From Cupriavidus consociatus (GTDB lineage: Bacteria > Pseudomonadota > Gammaproteobacteria > Burkholderiales > Burkholderiaceae), in the NCBI RefSeq assembly GCF_017814975.1, contig NZ_JAGIQA010000003.1, forward strand, positions 248,001 through 312,000: a stretch of 64,000 bases of DNA, read 5' to 3'. Positions 17,408 to 26,108 of the stretch are shown here, piece by piece (within the stretch, counting starts at the first letter, position 1; the number at the start of each line of letters is the position of its first letter). The notes beneath the pieces were generated by a model, which was not told where the DNA came from, searched no databases, and worked only from the letters and a program-made list of their open reading frames with translations. Made by a program: the position numbers and the translations under genes.

Positions 17408-18255
17408 GCCGGCTTTTCCTCTTCCATGCCTTCAGGGCCTTCCGCACGCAGGGCCGCTGCGATATCGCCCGCTGCTGCCATCAGCGCTCTTGCGGCGGTG
17501 CCGTTCCAGTCGACGTCGATGGCGCCGGTCGAGCCAACCAGCGTCAGCACCAGCCGCAGTGCCCCGACAGCGTCCAGTACCGGCACACTGAGGCTGCTGA
17601 CCGCGGGGCTGGGCGTGTCAATGCTGCGCTCGATGCCGCGCTCGCGGATAGCCTGCAGGGCGGAGCCGAAGTCAGCCAGCTGCGCATCCGTGGCATCTGG
17701 CTGCTGCGCGCGCCACAGCGGCTGCCACAACGCCGGCGGCCGGAATGCGCAGTAGACGCGGCCGGTGGCGGTAGCCGCCAGCGCCATCACCGTGCCCACG
17801 TGCAGGTTCACGTGCAGCGGCGCGCTGGCGGGCACGTAGCGCACGATGGTCGGCCCCTGCGGCCCGGCGACGCTGATCGCCACGCTGAAGCCCGACGACT
17901 GTGCCAGCGCGTCGACGCGCGGCAGCGCGGCGCGGTAGGCCGGATCCTGCTCCAGATGCAGCATGCCCAGCTGCAGCGATAGCGGGCCAGGCTCGTAGCG
18001 CCCGGAGACATGGTCGCGCTTGAGCAGGCCCAGGCGCGTCAGGCTGACCAGGTAGGCGTGCGCCTGCGCCGGCGCCAGCTGCGCGGCCTCGGCCAGCGCG
18101 GCCAGCGGCATCGGTACGCGTGCCGCCGCCAGCGCGGCCAGCAGCCGGCCGCCCACTTCCACGCTCTGGATGCCGCGCTGGGCCTTGTCAGCCTTCTCCG
18201 GCTTGCCTTCCCTTTCAGCCTTGCCGGCCGCGCCGGTTGCCTTGCCCCTGGCCAT
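17404..18255 (-). CDS. IclR-family transcriptional regulator (first of a coupled pair)
   Basis: A 283-residue IclR protein. After a charged Lys/Gly/Ala-rich N-terminal tail of about 25 residues it shows RGIQSVEVGGRLLAALA, the winged helix (to about residue 88) and the effector-binding domain. The frame extends upstream to 18354, but the ATG at 18255 has an aaggtg ribosome binding site and removes a stretch without family likeness. It is divergent from the metallo-beta-lactamase-fold gene, the standard place for the local regulator of a catabolic operon. Confidence 0.88.
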   Translation of the reverse strand: MARGKATGAAGKAEREGKPEKADKAQRGIQSVEVGGRLLAALAAARVPMPLAALAEAAQLAPAQAHAYLVSLTRLGLLKRDHVSGRYEPGPLSLQLGMLHLEQDPAYRAALPRVDALAQSSGFSVAISVAGPQGPTIVRYVPASAPLHVNLHVGTVMALAATATGRVYCAFRPPALWQPLWRAQQPDATDAQLADFGSALQAIRERGIERSIDTPSPAVSSLSVPVLDAVGALRLVLTLVGSTGAIDVDWNGTAARALMAAAGDIAAALRAEGPEGMEEEKPA

Positions 18256-18579
18256 CGCCACCTTGTGTGATCGGAAACCCCGGATATTAATCGAACGCCA
18301 TCCACGCGCCGTCGAATCCGGGTAAACCCGCAACTGCTCAGGAACCTCGCTCACCTTGGTCTCAGGGACACGACAATTTGTTTTAGACGAACGAATTAGC
18401 TATTGATTAATTCAACGGTCTTTCCTAAGATTGCACTACCCCGTCGCAACACGCAGGCACCGCCGCGTGAAAGACCATAGAAACGGGGGCGAGACAGCCT
18501 GTGCCACCAGACCTGCGCTGCGGCCTAACCCGCCATGCGCACGTGCCGTCTTGCCTCCCCACACACAAAGGAAGACGCC
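18256..18579. promoter_or_regulatory. Divergent control region between IclR pair and catabolic operon
   Basis: These 324 bp hold no gene. A markedly AT-rich patch at about 18373-18432 stands out from the GC-rich surroundings and contains the inverted repeat GAATTA (18393-18398) / TAATTC (18408-18413). This is the likely site of the two promoters and of IclR binding, but no exact IclR operator consensus can be assigned by eye. Confidence 0.45.
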
Positions 18580-19539
18580 ATGTCCAAGGCATTTGCATCC
18601 CAGGCCGACCTCGAAGCCAAGCAAGTCACCTTTACCCAGCTGTCCGAGAACGCCTGGGCCTACACCGCCGAGGGCGACCCCAATTCCGGCGTCGTGATCG
18701 GCGACGACGGCGTGCTGATCGTCGACACCACCGCCACGCCGGCGATGGCGCAAGACCTGATCGCGCGCATCCGCACCATCACCGACAAGCCCATCAAGTA
18801 CGTGGTGCTGTCGCACTATCACGCGGTGCGCGTGCTGGGCGCATCGGCCTATTTCGCCGAAGGCGCGCAGCAGATCATCGCCAGCCGCGGTACCTGGGAA
18901 ATGATCGTCGAGCGCGGCGAGGCGGACATGAAGTCCGAGATCGAGCGCTTCCCGCGCCTGTTCGCCGGCGTCGAGACCGTGCCGGGGCTGACCTGGCCGA
19001 CGCTGGTGTTCGAGAAGGAAATCACGCTGTTCCTCGGCAAGCTGGAAGTCCGCATCGCCCACCTGGGCTCGGGCCACACCAAGGGCGACACCGTGGTCTG
19101 GCTGCCACAGCAGAAGGTGCTGTTCTCCGGCGACCTGGTCGAGTACGACGCCGCCTGCTATTGCGGCGATGCCCAGCTGGAAGAATGGCCTGCCACGCTC
19201 GACGCGCTGCAGGCACTCAACCCCGAGAAGCTGGTTCCCGGCCGCGGCCCCGCGCTGACCACGCCGGAAGAGGTGAAGAAGGGCCTCGCCTATACCAAGG
19301 ACTTCGTCACCACGCTGTTCCAGTCGGGCAAGGAAGCGGTGGCCGAAAAGCTCGACCTGAAGGCCGCGATGGCGCATACGCGCCAGGCCATGGATCCCAA
19401 GTTCGGCCATGTCTTCATCTACGAGCACTGCCTGCCGTTCGACGTGTCGCGCGCCTATGACGAGGCCAGCGGCATCCGCCACCCGCGCATCTGGACCGCG
19501 CAGCGCGACAAGGAAATGTGGGCCGCGCTGCAGGACTGA
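18580..19539 (+). CDS. Metallo-beta-lactamase-fold protein with incomplete metal ligands
   Basis: A 319-residue protein with the metallo-beta-lactamase order of motifs: GVLIVDT (about 48), LSHYHAVR (about 85), GSGHTKGDTVVWLP (about 165) and LFSGDLV (about 185). The usual HxHxDH reads HYHAVR, so the second-site Asp and His are absent. The late PGHG motif reads PGRG. It may bind one metal or act on an unusual substrate. The ATG at 18580 has an aaagga ribosome binding site; an upstream ATG at 18535 is less likely. It is the first gene of the operon with the FAD monooxygenase. Confidence 0.82.
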   Translation: MSKAFASQADLEAKQVTFTQLSENAWAYTAEGDPNSGVVIGDDGVLIVDTTATPAMAQDLIARIRTITDKPIKYVVLSHYHAVRVLGASAYFAEGAQQIIASRGTWEMIVERGEADMKSEIERFPRLFAGVETVPGLTWPTLVFEKEITLFLGKLEVRIAHLGSGHTKGDTVVWLPQQKVLFSGDLVEYDAACYCGDAQLEEWPATLDALQALNPEKLVPGRGPALTTPEEVKKGLAYTKDFVTTLFQSGKEAVAEKLDLKAAMAHTRQAMDPKFGHVFIYEHCLPFDVSRAYDEASGIRHPRIWTAQRDKEMWAALQD

Positions 19540-19617
19540 GCGACTGACGACCCATAGGCCGAAGACCCATAACAAGTCGGGCAACGAAGCAACAAAGAGT
19601 TGGATGGAGAGACAGGC

Positions 19618-21336
19618 ATGAGCAGCATCGACTACCAGCGGATGTCGTTTGAGTACCAGCCCTGCGCGGAACAGCGTGGCGCGCAGGCGGATGGCCCGGT
19701 CCATCCTGTGGTGGTGGTGGGCGCCGGCCCGATCGGGCTGGCCACCGCCATCGATCTGGCGCAGCGCGGCGTGCGCGTGGTGCTGGTCGACGACGACTGC
19801 ACGCTGTCCACCGGTTCGCGCGCCATCTGCTTCGCCAAGCGCACGCTGGACATCTTCGACCGGCTGGGCTGCGGCGAGCGCATGGTGGGCAAGGGCGTGA
19901 GCTGGAACGTCGGCAAGGTGTTCCTGCGCGACCAGCAGGTCTACAGCTTCGACCTGCTGCCTGAGAGCGGCCATCGCCGGCCGGCGTTTATCAACCTGCA
20001 GCAGTACTACGTCGAAGGCTTCCTGCTGGAACGCGCGCAGGCGCTGCCCGATATCGAGATCCGCTGGCACAACAAGGTGGTCGGACTGGAGCAGCGCGCG
20101 GATGGCGCGGTGCTGACCATCGAGACGCCCGAAGGCTGCTACCCGCTGGCAGCGCGCTACGTGGTGGCCGCCGATGGCTCGCGCAGCCCGATGCGCAAGC
20201 TGCTCGGCCTGGACAGCAAGGGCCGCACCTTCCGCGACCGCTTCCTGATCGCCGACGTAAAGATGGAGGCCGACTTTCCCAGCGAGCGCTGGTTCTGGTT
20301 CGACCCGCCCTTCCACCCCAACCAGTCGGTGCTGCTGCACCGCCAGCCCGACAATGTCTGGCGCATCGACTTCCAGCTCGGCTGGGACGCCGACCCGGTG
20401 CTGGAGAAATCCCCCGAACGCGTGATCCCGCGCGTGCAGGCACTGCTCGGCAAGGACGTCAAGTTCGAGCTGGAATGGGTCAGCGTGTACACCTTCTCGT
20501 GCCTGCGCATGGACAGCTTCCGCCACGGCAATATCCTGTTCGCCGGAGACTCGGCGCACGGCGTATCGCCGTTCGGGGCGCGCGGTGCCAACAGCGGCGT
20601 GCAGGATGCCGAGAACCTGGCGTGGAAGCTGGCCTACGTGCTGCACGGCCACGCTGCCGACAGCCTGCTCGACACCTACGCCAGCGAACGCGAATACGCC
20701 GCGGAGGAGAACCTCCTGAACTCGACCCGCGCCACTGACTTCATCACGCCCAAGAGCGCCGTCAGCCGGCTCTTCCGCGACGCGGTGCTGACGCTGTCGA
20801 AGCGGCATGCCTTTGCCCGCGGCCTGGTCAACAGCGGCCGCCTGTCGGTGCCGGCCGTGCTGCACGGCTCGCCGCTGAACACCGGCGACGCCGATGAGGA
20901 CTATGCCGGCAACATGGTACCGGGCGCGGTCTGCGCCGACGCGCCGGTGTCCGGGCCGCAGGGTGCCGGCTGGCTGCTGTCGCACCTGGGGCAGGATTTC
21001 ACCGTGCTGCTGTTCGGCAATCCCGATGCCATCGACGCCGCCACGCTGGCCGACCTGTCCGCGCTCAGCCTGGGCAATGTACCGCTGCGGCTGGTCTACG
21101 TCACGGACGCGGCGCTGCCGGCGATGACCTGCTCCAACGCCACCGTACTGCGCGACGACCAGGGCCTCGCCGCCGCGCGCTATGGCGCCACGCCCGGCAC
21201 CTGCTACCTGGTGCGGCCCGACCAGCATGTGTGCGCGCGCTGGCGCCGTGCCGACCCCGCCGCAATCCGCGCCGCGCTGGCGCGTGCCACCGGTGCCGGC
21301 CTGGCCGCGCCGGCCCCTGGCCGGATCGCCGCCTGA
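19618..21336 (+). CDS. Class A FAD-dependent aromatic monooxygenase (MhpA-like)
   Basis: A 572-residue flavoprotein. The Rossmann dinucleotide motif VVVGAGPIGLATAIDLA is at about residue 31 and the second FAD motif FAGDSAHGVSPFGARGANSG at about residue 310. The overall pattern resembles the MhpA / phenol hydroxylase-like group, which hydroxylates aromatic rings using NAD(P)H and O2. The substrate is unknown. A ggaga ribosome binding site supports the ATG at 19618. It lies in a row with the metallo-beta-lactamase-fold, DUF2783 and MFS genes. Confidence 0.88.
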   Translation: MSSIDYQRMSFEYQPCAEQRGAQADGPVHPVVVVGAGPIGLATAIDLAQRGVRVVLVDDDCTLSTGSRAICFAKRTLDIFDRLGCGERMVGKGVSWNVGKVFLRDQQVYSFDLLPESGHRRPAFINLQQYYVEGFLLERAQALPDIEIRWHNKVVGLEQRADGAVLTIETPEGCYPLAARYVVAADGSRSPMRKLLGLDSKGRTFRDRFLIADVKMEADFPSERWFWFDPPFHPNQSVLLHRQPDNVWRIDFQLGWDADPVLEKSPERVIPRVQALLGKDVKFELEWVSVYTFSCLRMDSFRHGNILFAGDSAHGVSPFGARGANSGVQDAENLAWKLAYVLHGHAADSLLDTYASEREYAAEENLLNSTRATDFITPKSAVSRLFRDAVLTLSKRHAFARGLVNSGRLSVPAVLHGSPLNTGDADEDYAGNMVPGAVCADAPVSGPQGAGWLLSHLGQDFTVLLFGNPDAIDAATLADLSALSLGNVPLRLVYVTDAALPAMTCSNATVLRDDQGLAAARYGATPGTCYLVRPDQHVCARWRRADPAAIRAALARATGAGLAAPAPGRIAA

Positions 21337-21384
21337 AGCAAGCCGGACAGCATGCCGCAACGCCCACGAACAGGAGCCGACAAC

Positions 21385-21615
21385 ATGCCCGCCACCCTCA
21401 ATACGCAACCCAACCTCACCCGGCCCGACGATTTCTACGAAGCGCTGATCGAGATGCACCGCGATCTCGACGACGCCCAGAGCCAGGCCGCCAACGCGCA
21501 GCTGATCCTGCTGCTGGCCAACCATATCGGCGACCACGACGTGCTGCTGGCCGCGCTGCAGGCCGCGCGCGAAGGCGTGGCCGACATGCCGGGCGCGGCA
21601 GCGCCGGCAGCCTGA
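21385..21615 (+). CDS. DUF2783 family small protein
   Basis: A 76-residue protein with the DUF2783 pattern: LNTQPNL, DDFYEALIEMHRDLDD, then NAQLILLLANHIGDHDVL. The family has no known activity but is often encoded beside FAD monooxygenases, as here, and may be an accessory subunit. The ATG at 21385 is preceded by caggag; the frame reaches 21352 without family likeness. Confidence 0.8.
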   Translation: MPATLNTQPNLTRPDDFYEALIEMHRDLDDAQSQAANAQLILLLANHIGDHDVLLAALQAAREGVADMPGAAAPAA

Positions 21616-21788
21616 CACGGCACGGGCGCGGCCAGGCCGCGCCCCACTCCGCTCTTTCCCTGGCCTGACCCAGCACCGCCAGGCAGCGCGCATCAGACGC
21701 GCCCGGCGGCGCCATCCCCGGCTGCAACCACCCCGGCGCAACCCACGCAGCCACCACCGCAGCTACCAACAATACGGAGACAAACAGC

Positions 21789-23183
21789 ATGAGCCATCCG
21801 GTCTCAGGGGATCTCGCGTCCCTGCATCTGACGCCCGCCAACACCACTGCCCTGCCAGCGCTAGCGGCGCGCGAGGAAGACGCGCTCTACCGCAAGGTGT
21901 GGCTGCGCATCATCCCGTTCCTGTTCATCTGCTACGTGGTCTCGTTCCTGGACCGCATCAACATCGGCTTCGCCCAGTTGCAGATGAAGCAGGACCTTGG
22001 CTTCAGCGACGCCATGTACGGGCTGGGCGCCGCGATCTTCTACGTCGGCTACGTGCTGTGCGAGGTGCCGAGCAACATGCTGCTGGCGCGCTTCGGCGCG
22101 CGCCGCACCTTCACGCGCATCATGGTGCTGTGGGGCCTGGCTTCGGTGGGCATGATGGCCGTGTCGACGCCGGCGCAGTTCTACACGCTGCGCTTCCTGC
22201 TGGGCGTGTTCGAGGCGGGCTTCTTCCCCGGCATCGTGCTCTACCTGACCTACTGGTTCCCGGCGCGGCGTCGCGCCGCGGTGATGGCGATCTTCTTTGC
22301 CGGCGTGGCAGTGGCGGGCGTGCTCGGCGGCCTGGTCTCAGGCTGGATCATGCGCGACATGGCCGGCGTACTCGGCCTGCAAGGCTGGAAGTGGATGTTC
22401 GCCATCGAAGGTGCGCCTGCGGTCTTCCTCGGGGTGATTGCCGCCCGCTGCCTGGTGGACGGTCCGGAACAGGCCCGCTGGCTCGGCGCCGGCGAACGCG
22501 CTTACGTGATCCGCGCCGCGGCAGGCGAGACGGCCAGCGCCGCCGATGCCGGGAAGAACGGCCATTCGCTGCAGGCGCTGCGACGGGTGCTGCGCAGCCC
22601 GCGCGTGTACCTGTTCGCCTTTATCTATTTTTCGCTGACTTGCGGTTCGCTCGCGCTGAGCTTCTGGATGCCGCTGATCATCCGCGACTTCGGCATCACC
22701 GATGTGATGTCGGTCAGCCTGTATTCGGTGGTGCCCAATGCGGTCGGCGCGGTCGGGCTGATCCTGATCGCGCGCCATTCCGACCGCACCGGCGAGCGCC
22801 ACCGGCACTTCCTGCTGTGCACCGCCGGCGGCGCGCTGGCGCTGGCCGCGCTCACGCTGCACCCGTCCAGCCTGGCCGTGATGCTGGCGATCCTCTCGGT
22901 TGCCGCCGTGCTGATCTTCGCCGCGCTGCCGGTGTTCTGGTCGCTGCCGCCCAGCTACCTGCCCGGTGCGGGGGCCGCGGCCGGCATTGCGATGATCAGC
23001 AGCGTCGGCATCACCAGCGGCATCGTCAGCCCGTGGGTGATCGGGCAGATCAAGACCCGGACCGGCAGCCTCGACCATGCGCTGTTGCTGCTGGCCGCGC
23101 TGCTGCTCGCCAGCGGGCTCGCGATGTGGCTGGGCGTGCCGCGCCAGCCCGCGCAAGGATCCCGCCAGGCCCGGCAGGATTAA
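21789..23183 (+). CDS. MFS permease, anion:cation symporter (ACS) type
   Basis: A 464-residue major-facilitator protein with about 12 membrane helices beginning at residue 37. The first helix ends in SFLDRINIGFAQLQMKQDLG, the characteristic signature of the anion:cation symporter family, which imports organic and aromatic acids. A central cytoplasmic loop lies at about 225-265. As the last gene of the operon it probably imports the substrate for the FAD monooxygenase. Confidence 0.9.
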   Translation: MSHPVSGDLASLHLTPANTTALPALAAREEDALYRKVWLRIIPFLFICYVVSFLDRINIGFAQLQMKQDLGFSDAMYGLGAAIFYVGYVLCEVPSNMLLARFGARRTFTRIMVLWGLASVGMMAVSTPAQFYTLRFLLGVFEAGFFPGIVLYLTYWFPARRRAAVMAIFFAGVAVAGVLGGLVSGWIMRDMAGVLGLQGWKWMFAIEGAPAVFLGVIAARCLVDGPEQARWLGAGERAYVIRAAAGETASAADAGKNGHSLQALRRVLRSPRVYLFAFIYFSLTCGSLALSFWMPLIIRDFGITDVMSVSLYSVVPNAVGAVGLILIARHSDRTGERHRHFLLCTAGGALALAALTLHPSSLAVMLAILSVAAVLIFAALPVFWSLPPSYLPGAGAAAGIAMISSVGITSGIVSPWVIGQIKTRTGSLDHALLLLAALLLASGLAMWLGVPRQPAQGSRQARQD

Positions 23184-23226
23184 CCTGCGGGAAGGGCCTG
23201 CAGCGGGGTTCGTCAAACCGGAAGGT

Positions 23227-23246
23227 CCGCACCCGCGCGGGTGCGG
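23227..23246. terminator. Perfect 20-bp palindrome between convergent genes
   Basis: CCGCACCCGCGCGGGTGCGG is a perfect palindrome lying between the MFS gene stop and the stop of the convergent gene at 23250. A very stable hairpin could terminate transcription in both directions. There is no T-run, so termination would not be of the classical Rho-independent type. Confidence 0.45.
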
Positions 23247-23249
23247 CAT

Positions 23250-23558
23250 TCAGTGGGACCGGCCGCAGGGAATGACCTGCGCGATCTCCTCGCGCAGCAC
23301 CTCGACCACATCGTCGATCTCCAGCCCTTCGGCCGTGACCAGCACGTCCTGTCCGCGGCCGATCGCGTAGACCACGCCGCTCCAGCGGCCGGGCTCGACG
23401 GCCTCGCACAGGCGGATATTGAATTCGGTGTCCTGGTCCTGGCTGTAGACCGTTACCAGGTCGCCAATCTGGGGGGCCTGCACCGCTTCTCCGTCGAACG
23501 CCCGGGCCACTACGGTCACCGGCGACTGCGTCAGTCCCCTGGCAAATCTTGCACGCAT
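23250..23558 (-). CDS. Hypothetical protein, 102 aa
   Basis: A small soluble protein without a signal peptide. It looks beta-rich in the centre (GDLVTVYSQDQDTEFNIRLCEAVEPGRWSGVVYAI) with an acidic C-terminal helix (LEIDDVVEVLREEIAQV). The open frame continues to 23792, but the ATG at 23558 has a clear gagga ribosome binding site. I do not recognise the family. It is divergent from the DUF2188 gene. Confidence 0.65.
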   Translation of the reverse strand: MRARFARGLTQSPVTVVARAFDGEAVQAPQIGDLVTVYSQDQDTEFNIRLCEAVEPGRWSGVVYAIGRGQDVLVTAEGLEIDDVVEVLREEIAQVIPCGRSH

Positions 23559-23742
23559 GGTCCGCTCCTCTAATGCGATCCAAGTCCAGCTTACAAGAGG
23601 GGCGCCAAATAACCAGAAATTTCCATGCAAAAGTCGGGCTTGCTGCCCTCCGCGTGCGGTCCGGGCTGTCAGACGCTGCCGGATAGACAGCCGCCGTACA
23701 TCGCCGACAATTAAGAGCATAGACAGCCAAGGAGACAGCAAA

Positions 23743-23964
23743 ATGGGCACCAGCATACACGTCGTGCCGCATCGGGATGGCTGGGATGTCATCCATGAAG
23801 GCGCCCGCTACGCGGAATCCCACCATGCCACCCAGGAAGAAGCCATCGCTGCCGCGACGACGCAGGCGCAGCGCGAACATGTGGAACTGCTGGTCCATGG
23901 CCGCGATGGCCAGATCCGCTCGCGCAACAGCTTCGGCCACGATCCGCGCACCATACCGGGCTAA
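23743..23964 (+). CDS. DUF2188 domain protein
   Basis: A 73-residue protein with the DUF2188 pattern: HVVPHRDGWDVIHEGARYAESHHATQEEAIAAA and then ELLVHGRDGQIRSRNSFGHDP. The family is widespread, small, cytosolic and of unknown function. A strong aaggaga ribosome binding site supports the ATG at 23743. The erythromycin-esterase-family gene follows 53 nt later. Confidence 0.8.
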   Translation: MGTSIHVVPHRDGWDVIHEGARYAESHHATQEEAIAAATTQAQREHVELLVHGRDGQIRSRNSFGHDPRTIPG

Positions 23965-24017
23965 ACCCGGCCTCACCGGATAACGCTTCCGGCGCCAGAT
24001 CCTGCGCAGGTGCATCC

Positions 24018-25385
24018 ATGCCACCGCACCGGGACGAACTGCAGGCAGCTGCCGCGATCGCCGCCGCCGCGGTGCCGCTGCCGCAGGTGGACGACCCCGC
24101 GCAGAGCCCCTTCTCCGGACCCTTCCCCAATGCACTGGCGATGCAGGCCGAAGCGCTGGCCGCGCATCGGGTGGTGCTGCTCGGCGAAAGCACGCACGGG
24201 ACCGCCGAGTTCTACCATGCGCGCGCCGCGCTGACCGCGCAACTGGTGGCGCGCCACGGTTTCCGCATTGTCGCGGTGGAAGCGGACTGGCCCGATGCCG
24301 CTGCGGTCGACCGCCATGTCCGCGGCCGGCCCGCTCAGCCCGCGGAAACGCCGGGCGAAGCGTTCACGCGTTTCCCGGTATGGATGTGGCGCAATCTTGA
24401 AGTGGCACGCTTTATCCGCTGGCTGCACGCGCACAACGCGGCCCTGGCCCCGGCGCAGCGCGCCGGCTTCTTCGGGCTCGACATCTACAGCCTGCGCGCC
24501 TCCATTGCGGCGGTGCTGGCTTACCTGGACAGCATCGACCCTGAGGCCGCGCGTACGGCGCGCGAGCGCTACGCCTGCCTGGAACCCTGGGGACGGGACC
24601 CGGCGCGCTATGGCCGCGCAGTACTGCAAGGCACCCATGAAGACTGCGAAGACGCCGTCATCGGGCAATTGCAGGAGCTGCTCGACAAGCGCCTCGCCTA
24701 TGCCCGTGCCGGCCATGAAGACTACCTGGATGCCGCGCAGAACGCGCGGCTGGTGGCATCGGCGGAACGTTATTACCGCGTGATGTACCACGGCAGCGAC
24801 GACAGCTGGAACCTGCGCGACACGCACATGTTCGAGACGCTGGTGCAACTGCTGCACGCCCACGGACCCGATTCGCGCGCCGTGGTATGGGCGCACAACT
24901 CACACATCGGCGATGCCTCGCACACTGAAATGGGAACCGTGCACGGCCAGCTCAATATCGGACAACTGTGCCGCGAGAGCTTCGGCGATGACGCGGCGCT
25001 GGTCGGCTTCAGCACCTATGCGGGAACGGTGGCGGCGGCGAGCTGGTGGGATGGCCAGATGGAAATCAAGACCGTACGCCCGGGACGGCCCGACAGCTAC
25101 GAGCACCTGTTCCACCAGGCCGGCCACGCGCAATGCTGGCTGGACCTGCGGGGCGCGCGCGGCGGCGCGCTCGACGATGTCCGCACCGCCTTGCTGCCGC
25201 CGCGGCAGGAGCGTTTCATCGGGGTCATCTACCGGCCCGAAACGGAATTGCAGAGCCACTATGCGCGTGCGGAATTGCCGCGGCAGTTCGATGCAATGCT
25301 GTGGTTCGACCACACGCGTGCGGTCCCGGCCTTGCCGGCCAGTCCGGCGCCGGGCGCGCCGGAGACCTGGCCGTCCGGACTATAG
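24018..25385 (+). CDS. Erythromycin esterase family protein
   Basis: A 455-residue protein of the EreA/EreB-related superfamily. Hallmarks are LLGESTHGTAEFY (about residue 55, with the catalytic His), VAVEADWPDAAAVDR (about residue 86) and WAHNSHIGDASHTEMG (about residue 293). Most chromosomal members are not known to hydrolyse macrolides, so a role in resistance should not be assumed. Its TAG stop overlaps the stop of the convergent gene in the shared palindrome CTATAG (25380-25385). Confidence 0.85.
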   Translation: MPPHRDELQAAAAIAAAAVPLPQVDDPAQSPFSGPFPNALAMQAEALAAHRVVLLGESTHGTAEFYHARAALTAQLVARHGFRIVAVEADWPDAAAVDRHVRGRPAQPAETPGEAFTRFPVWMWRNLEVARFIRWLHAHNAALAPAQRAGFFGLDIYSLRASIAAVLAYLDSIDPEAARTARERYACLEPWGRDPARYGRAVLQGTHEDCEDAVIGQLQELLDKRLAYARAGHEDYLDAAQNARLVASAERYYRVMYHGSDDSWNLRDTHMFETLVQLLHAHGPDSRAVVWAHNSHIGDASHTEMGTVHGQLNIGQLCRESFGDDAALVGFSTYAGTVAAASWWDGQMEIKTVRPGRPDSYEHLFHQAGHAQCWLDLRGARGGALDDVRTALLPPRQERFIGVIYRPETELQSHYARAELPRQFDAMLWFDHTRAVPALPASPAPGAPETWPSGL

Positions 25386-25706
25386 CGGCTGCTTGCGGGA
25401 TTTCGGCGCCTTCGGCTCCGACGCAGGATAGTCATAGCGCTGCGCCGATTGCGGTCCCTCGTTCACCGCTGGCGATGCCGGCGTGGCCGGCGTGGCTGGT
25501 GTCGCGCGGCCGCCGCTGGTGGAAGGCGAGGCAGGCGTGGCCGGCGTAGCGGGCGTGGCGCGGCGCGTATCGCCCTGCCCGGGCATGACGTCGGAGGCGG
25601 ACGTCCCCGGCGCACGGGTGTCGGCGCCTGGCCGCGTAGTGGTGGTCTGGGCCCAGGCCGGAACGCTCAGCAGCGCGGCCAGTGCAAAACTTGCAAGAGG
25701 CTTCAT
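25380..25706 (-). CDS. Secreted low-complexity protein with Ala-Thr-Pro repeats
   Basis: A 108-residue protein with a clear signal peptide (cleavage after about residue 19, AWA-QTT). The mature part is disordered and contains two blocks of repeated Ala-Thr-Pro units ending Ala-Ser-Pro, followed by a Lys/Pro-rich tail. It is probably periplasmic; function unknown. A caaggagatccc ribosome binding site supports the start. The style resembles the small protein at 29407. Confidence 0.65.
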   Translation of the reverse strand: MKPLASFALAALLSVPAWAQTTTTRPGADTRAPGTSASDVMPGQGDTRRATPATPATPASPSTSGGRATPATPATPASPAVNEGPQSAQRYDYPASEPKAPKSRKQPL

Positions 25707-25817
25707 GGGATCTCCTTGTCTGCGCCTTGTCTGCGCGGATAGCCGGCCAGCACGTTCGCATCGGCCGCGAGTCCGTGGCCGATGCGAAAGTCGTGCCATG
25801 CAGCGCTCCCCTGCGCC

Positions 25818-26093
25818 TCACCCGCCGGTACGGTCCGGCGCCACGCTGGCGTGGTTGATGACCTCTCGCACGCCGGCCGCGCGAATGTTCGCCTCGATCG
25901 CCGCGCGATCCGCTTGCGTGCCGACCGCGCCTTCGATGGTGACGCGCCCGTCTGTGACATTCAGCGCGATCTCGCTGACATCGAGGCCGCTGTCCCACAG
26001 CCGCGCGCACAACGCTGCCTGCAGTTCGACGTCAGCAGCGGTGACAGCAGTGCCGCGCGGATTGGCTGGCGGCGTATTGGAAGAATCCTGCAT
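25818..26093 (-). CDS. BON-domain protein, cytosolic, 91 aa
   Basis: Residues ~20-85 form one BON domain: DVELQAALCARLWDSGLDVSEIALNVTDGRVTIEGAVG followed by ...REVINHASV. There is no signal peptide. BON domains are thought to bind phospholipid or other envelope ligands and are common in osmotic-stress proteins. It lies 15 nt downstream of a larger BON gene and is probably co-transcribed with it. Confidence 0.8.
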   Translation of the reverse strand: MQDSSNTPPANPRGTAVTAADVELQAALCARLWDSGLDVSEIALNVTDGRVTIEGAVGTQADRAAIEANIRAAGVREVINHASVAPDRTGG

Positions 26094-26108
26094 GCGTGGC
26101 CCCCGGCG

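Noticed and set aside
18436..21741. 1101-codon open frame on the minus strand opposite the metallo-beta-lactamase-fold and FAD monooxygenase genes
   Set aside because: Its translation is Arg/Gly/His/Ala/Val-rich without any domain, while the plus strand carries clear families. It is a shadow of GC-rich codon use.
24018..25385. Acquired macrolide-resistance gene
   Set aside because: The erythromycin-esterase family is broad and chromosomal in many species. No mobile element or resistance gene lies nearby.
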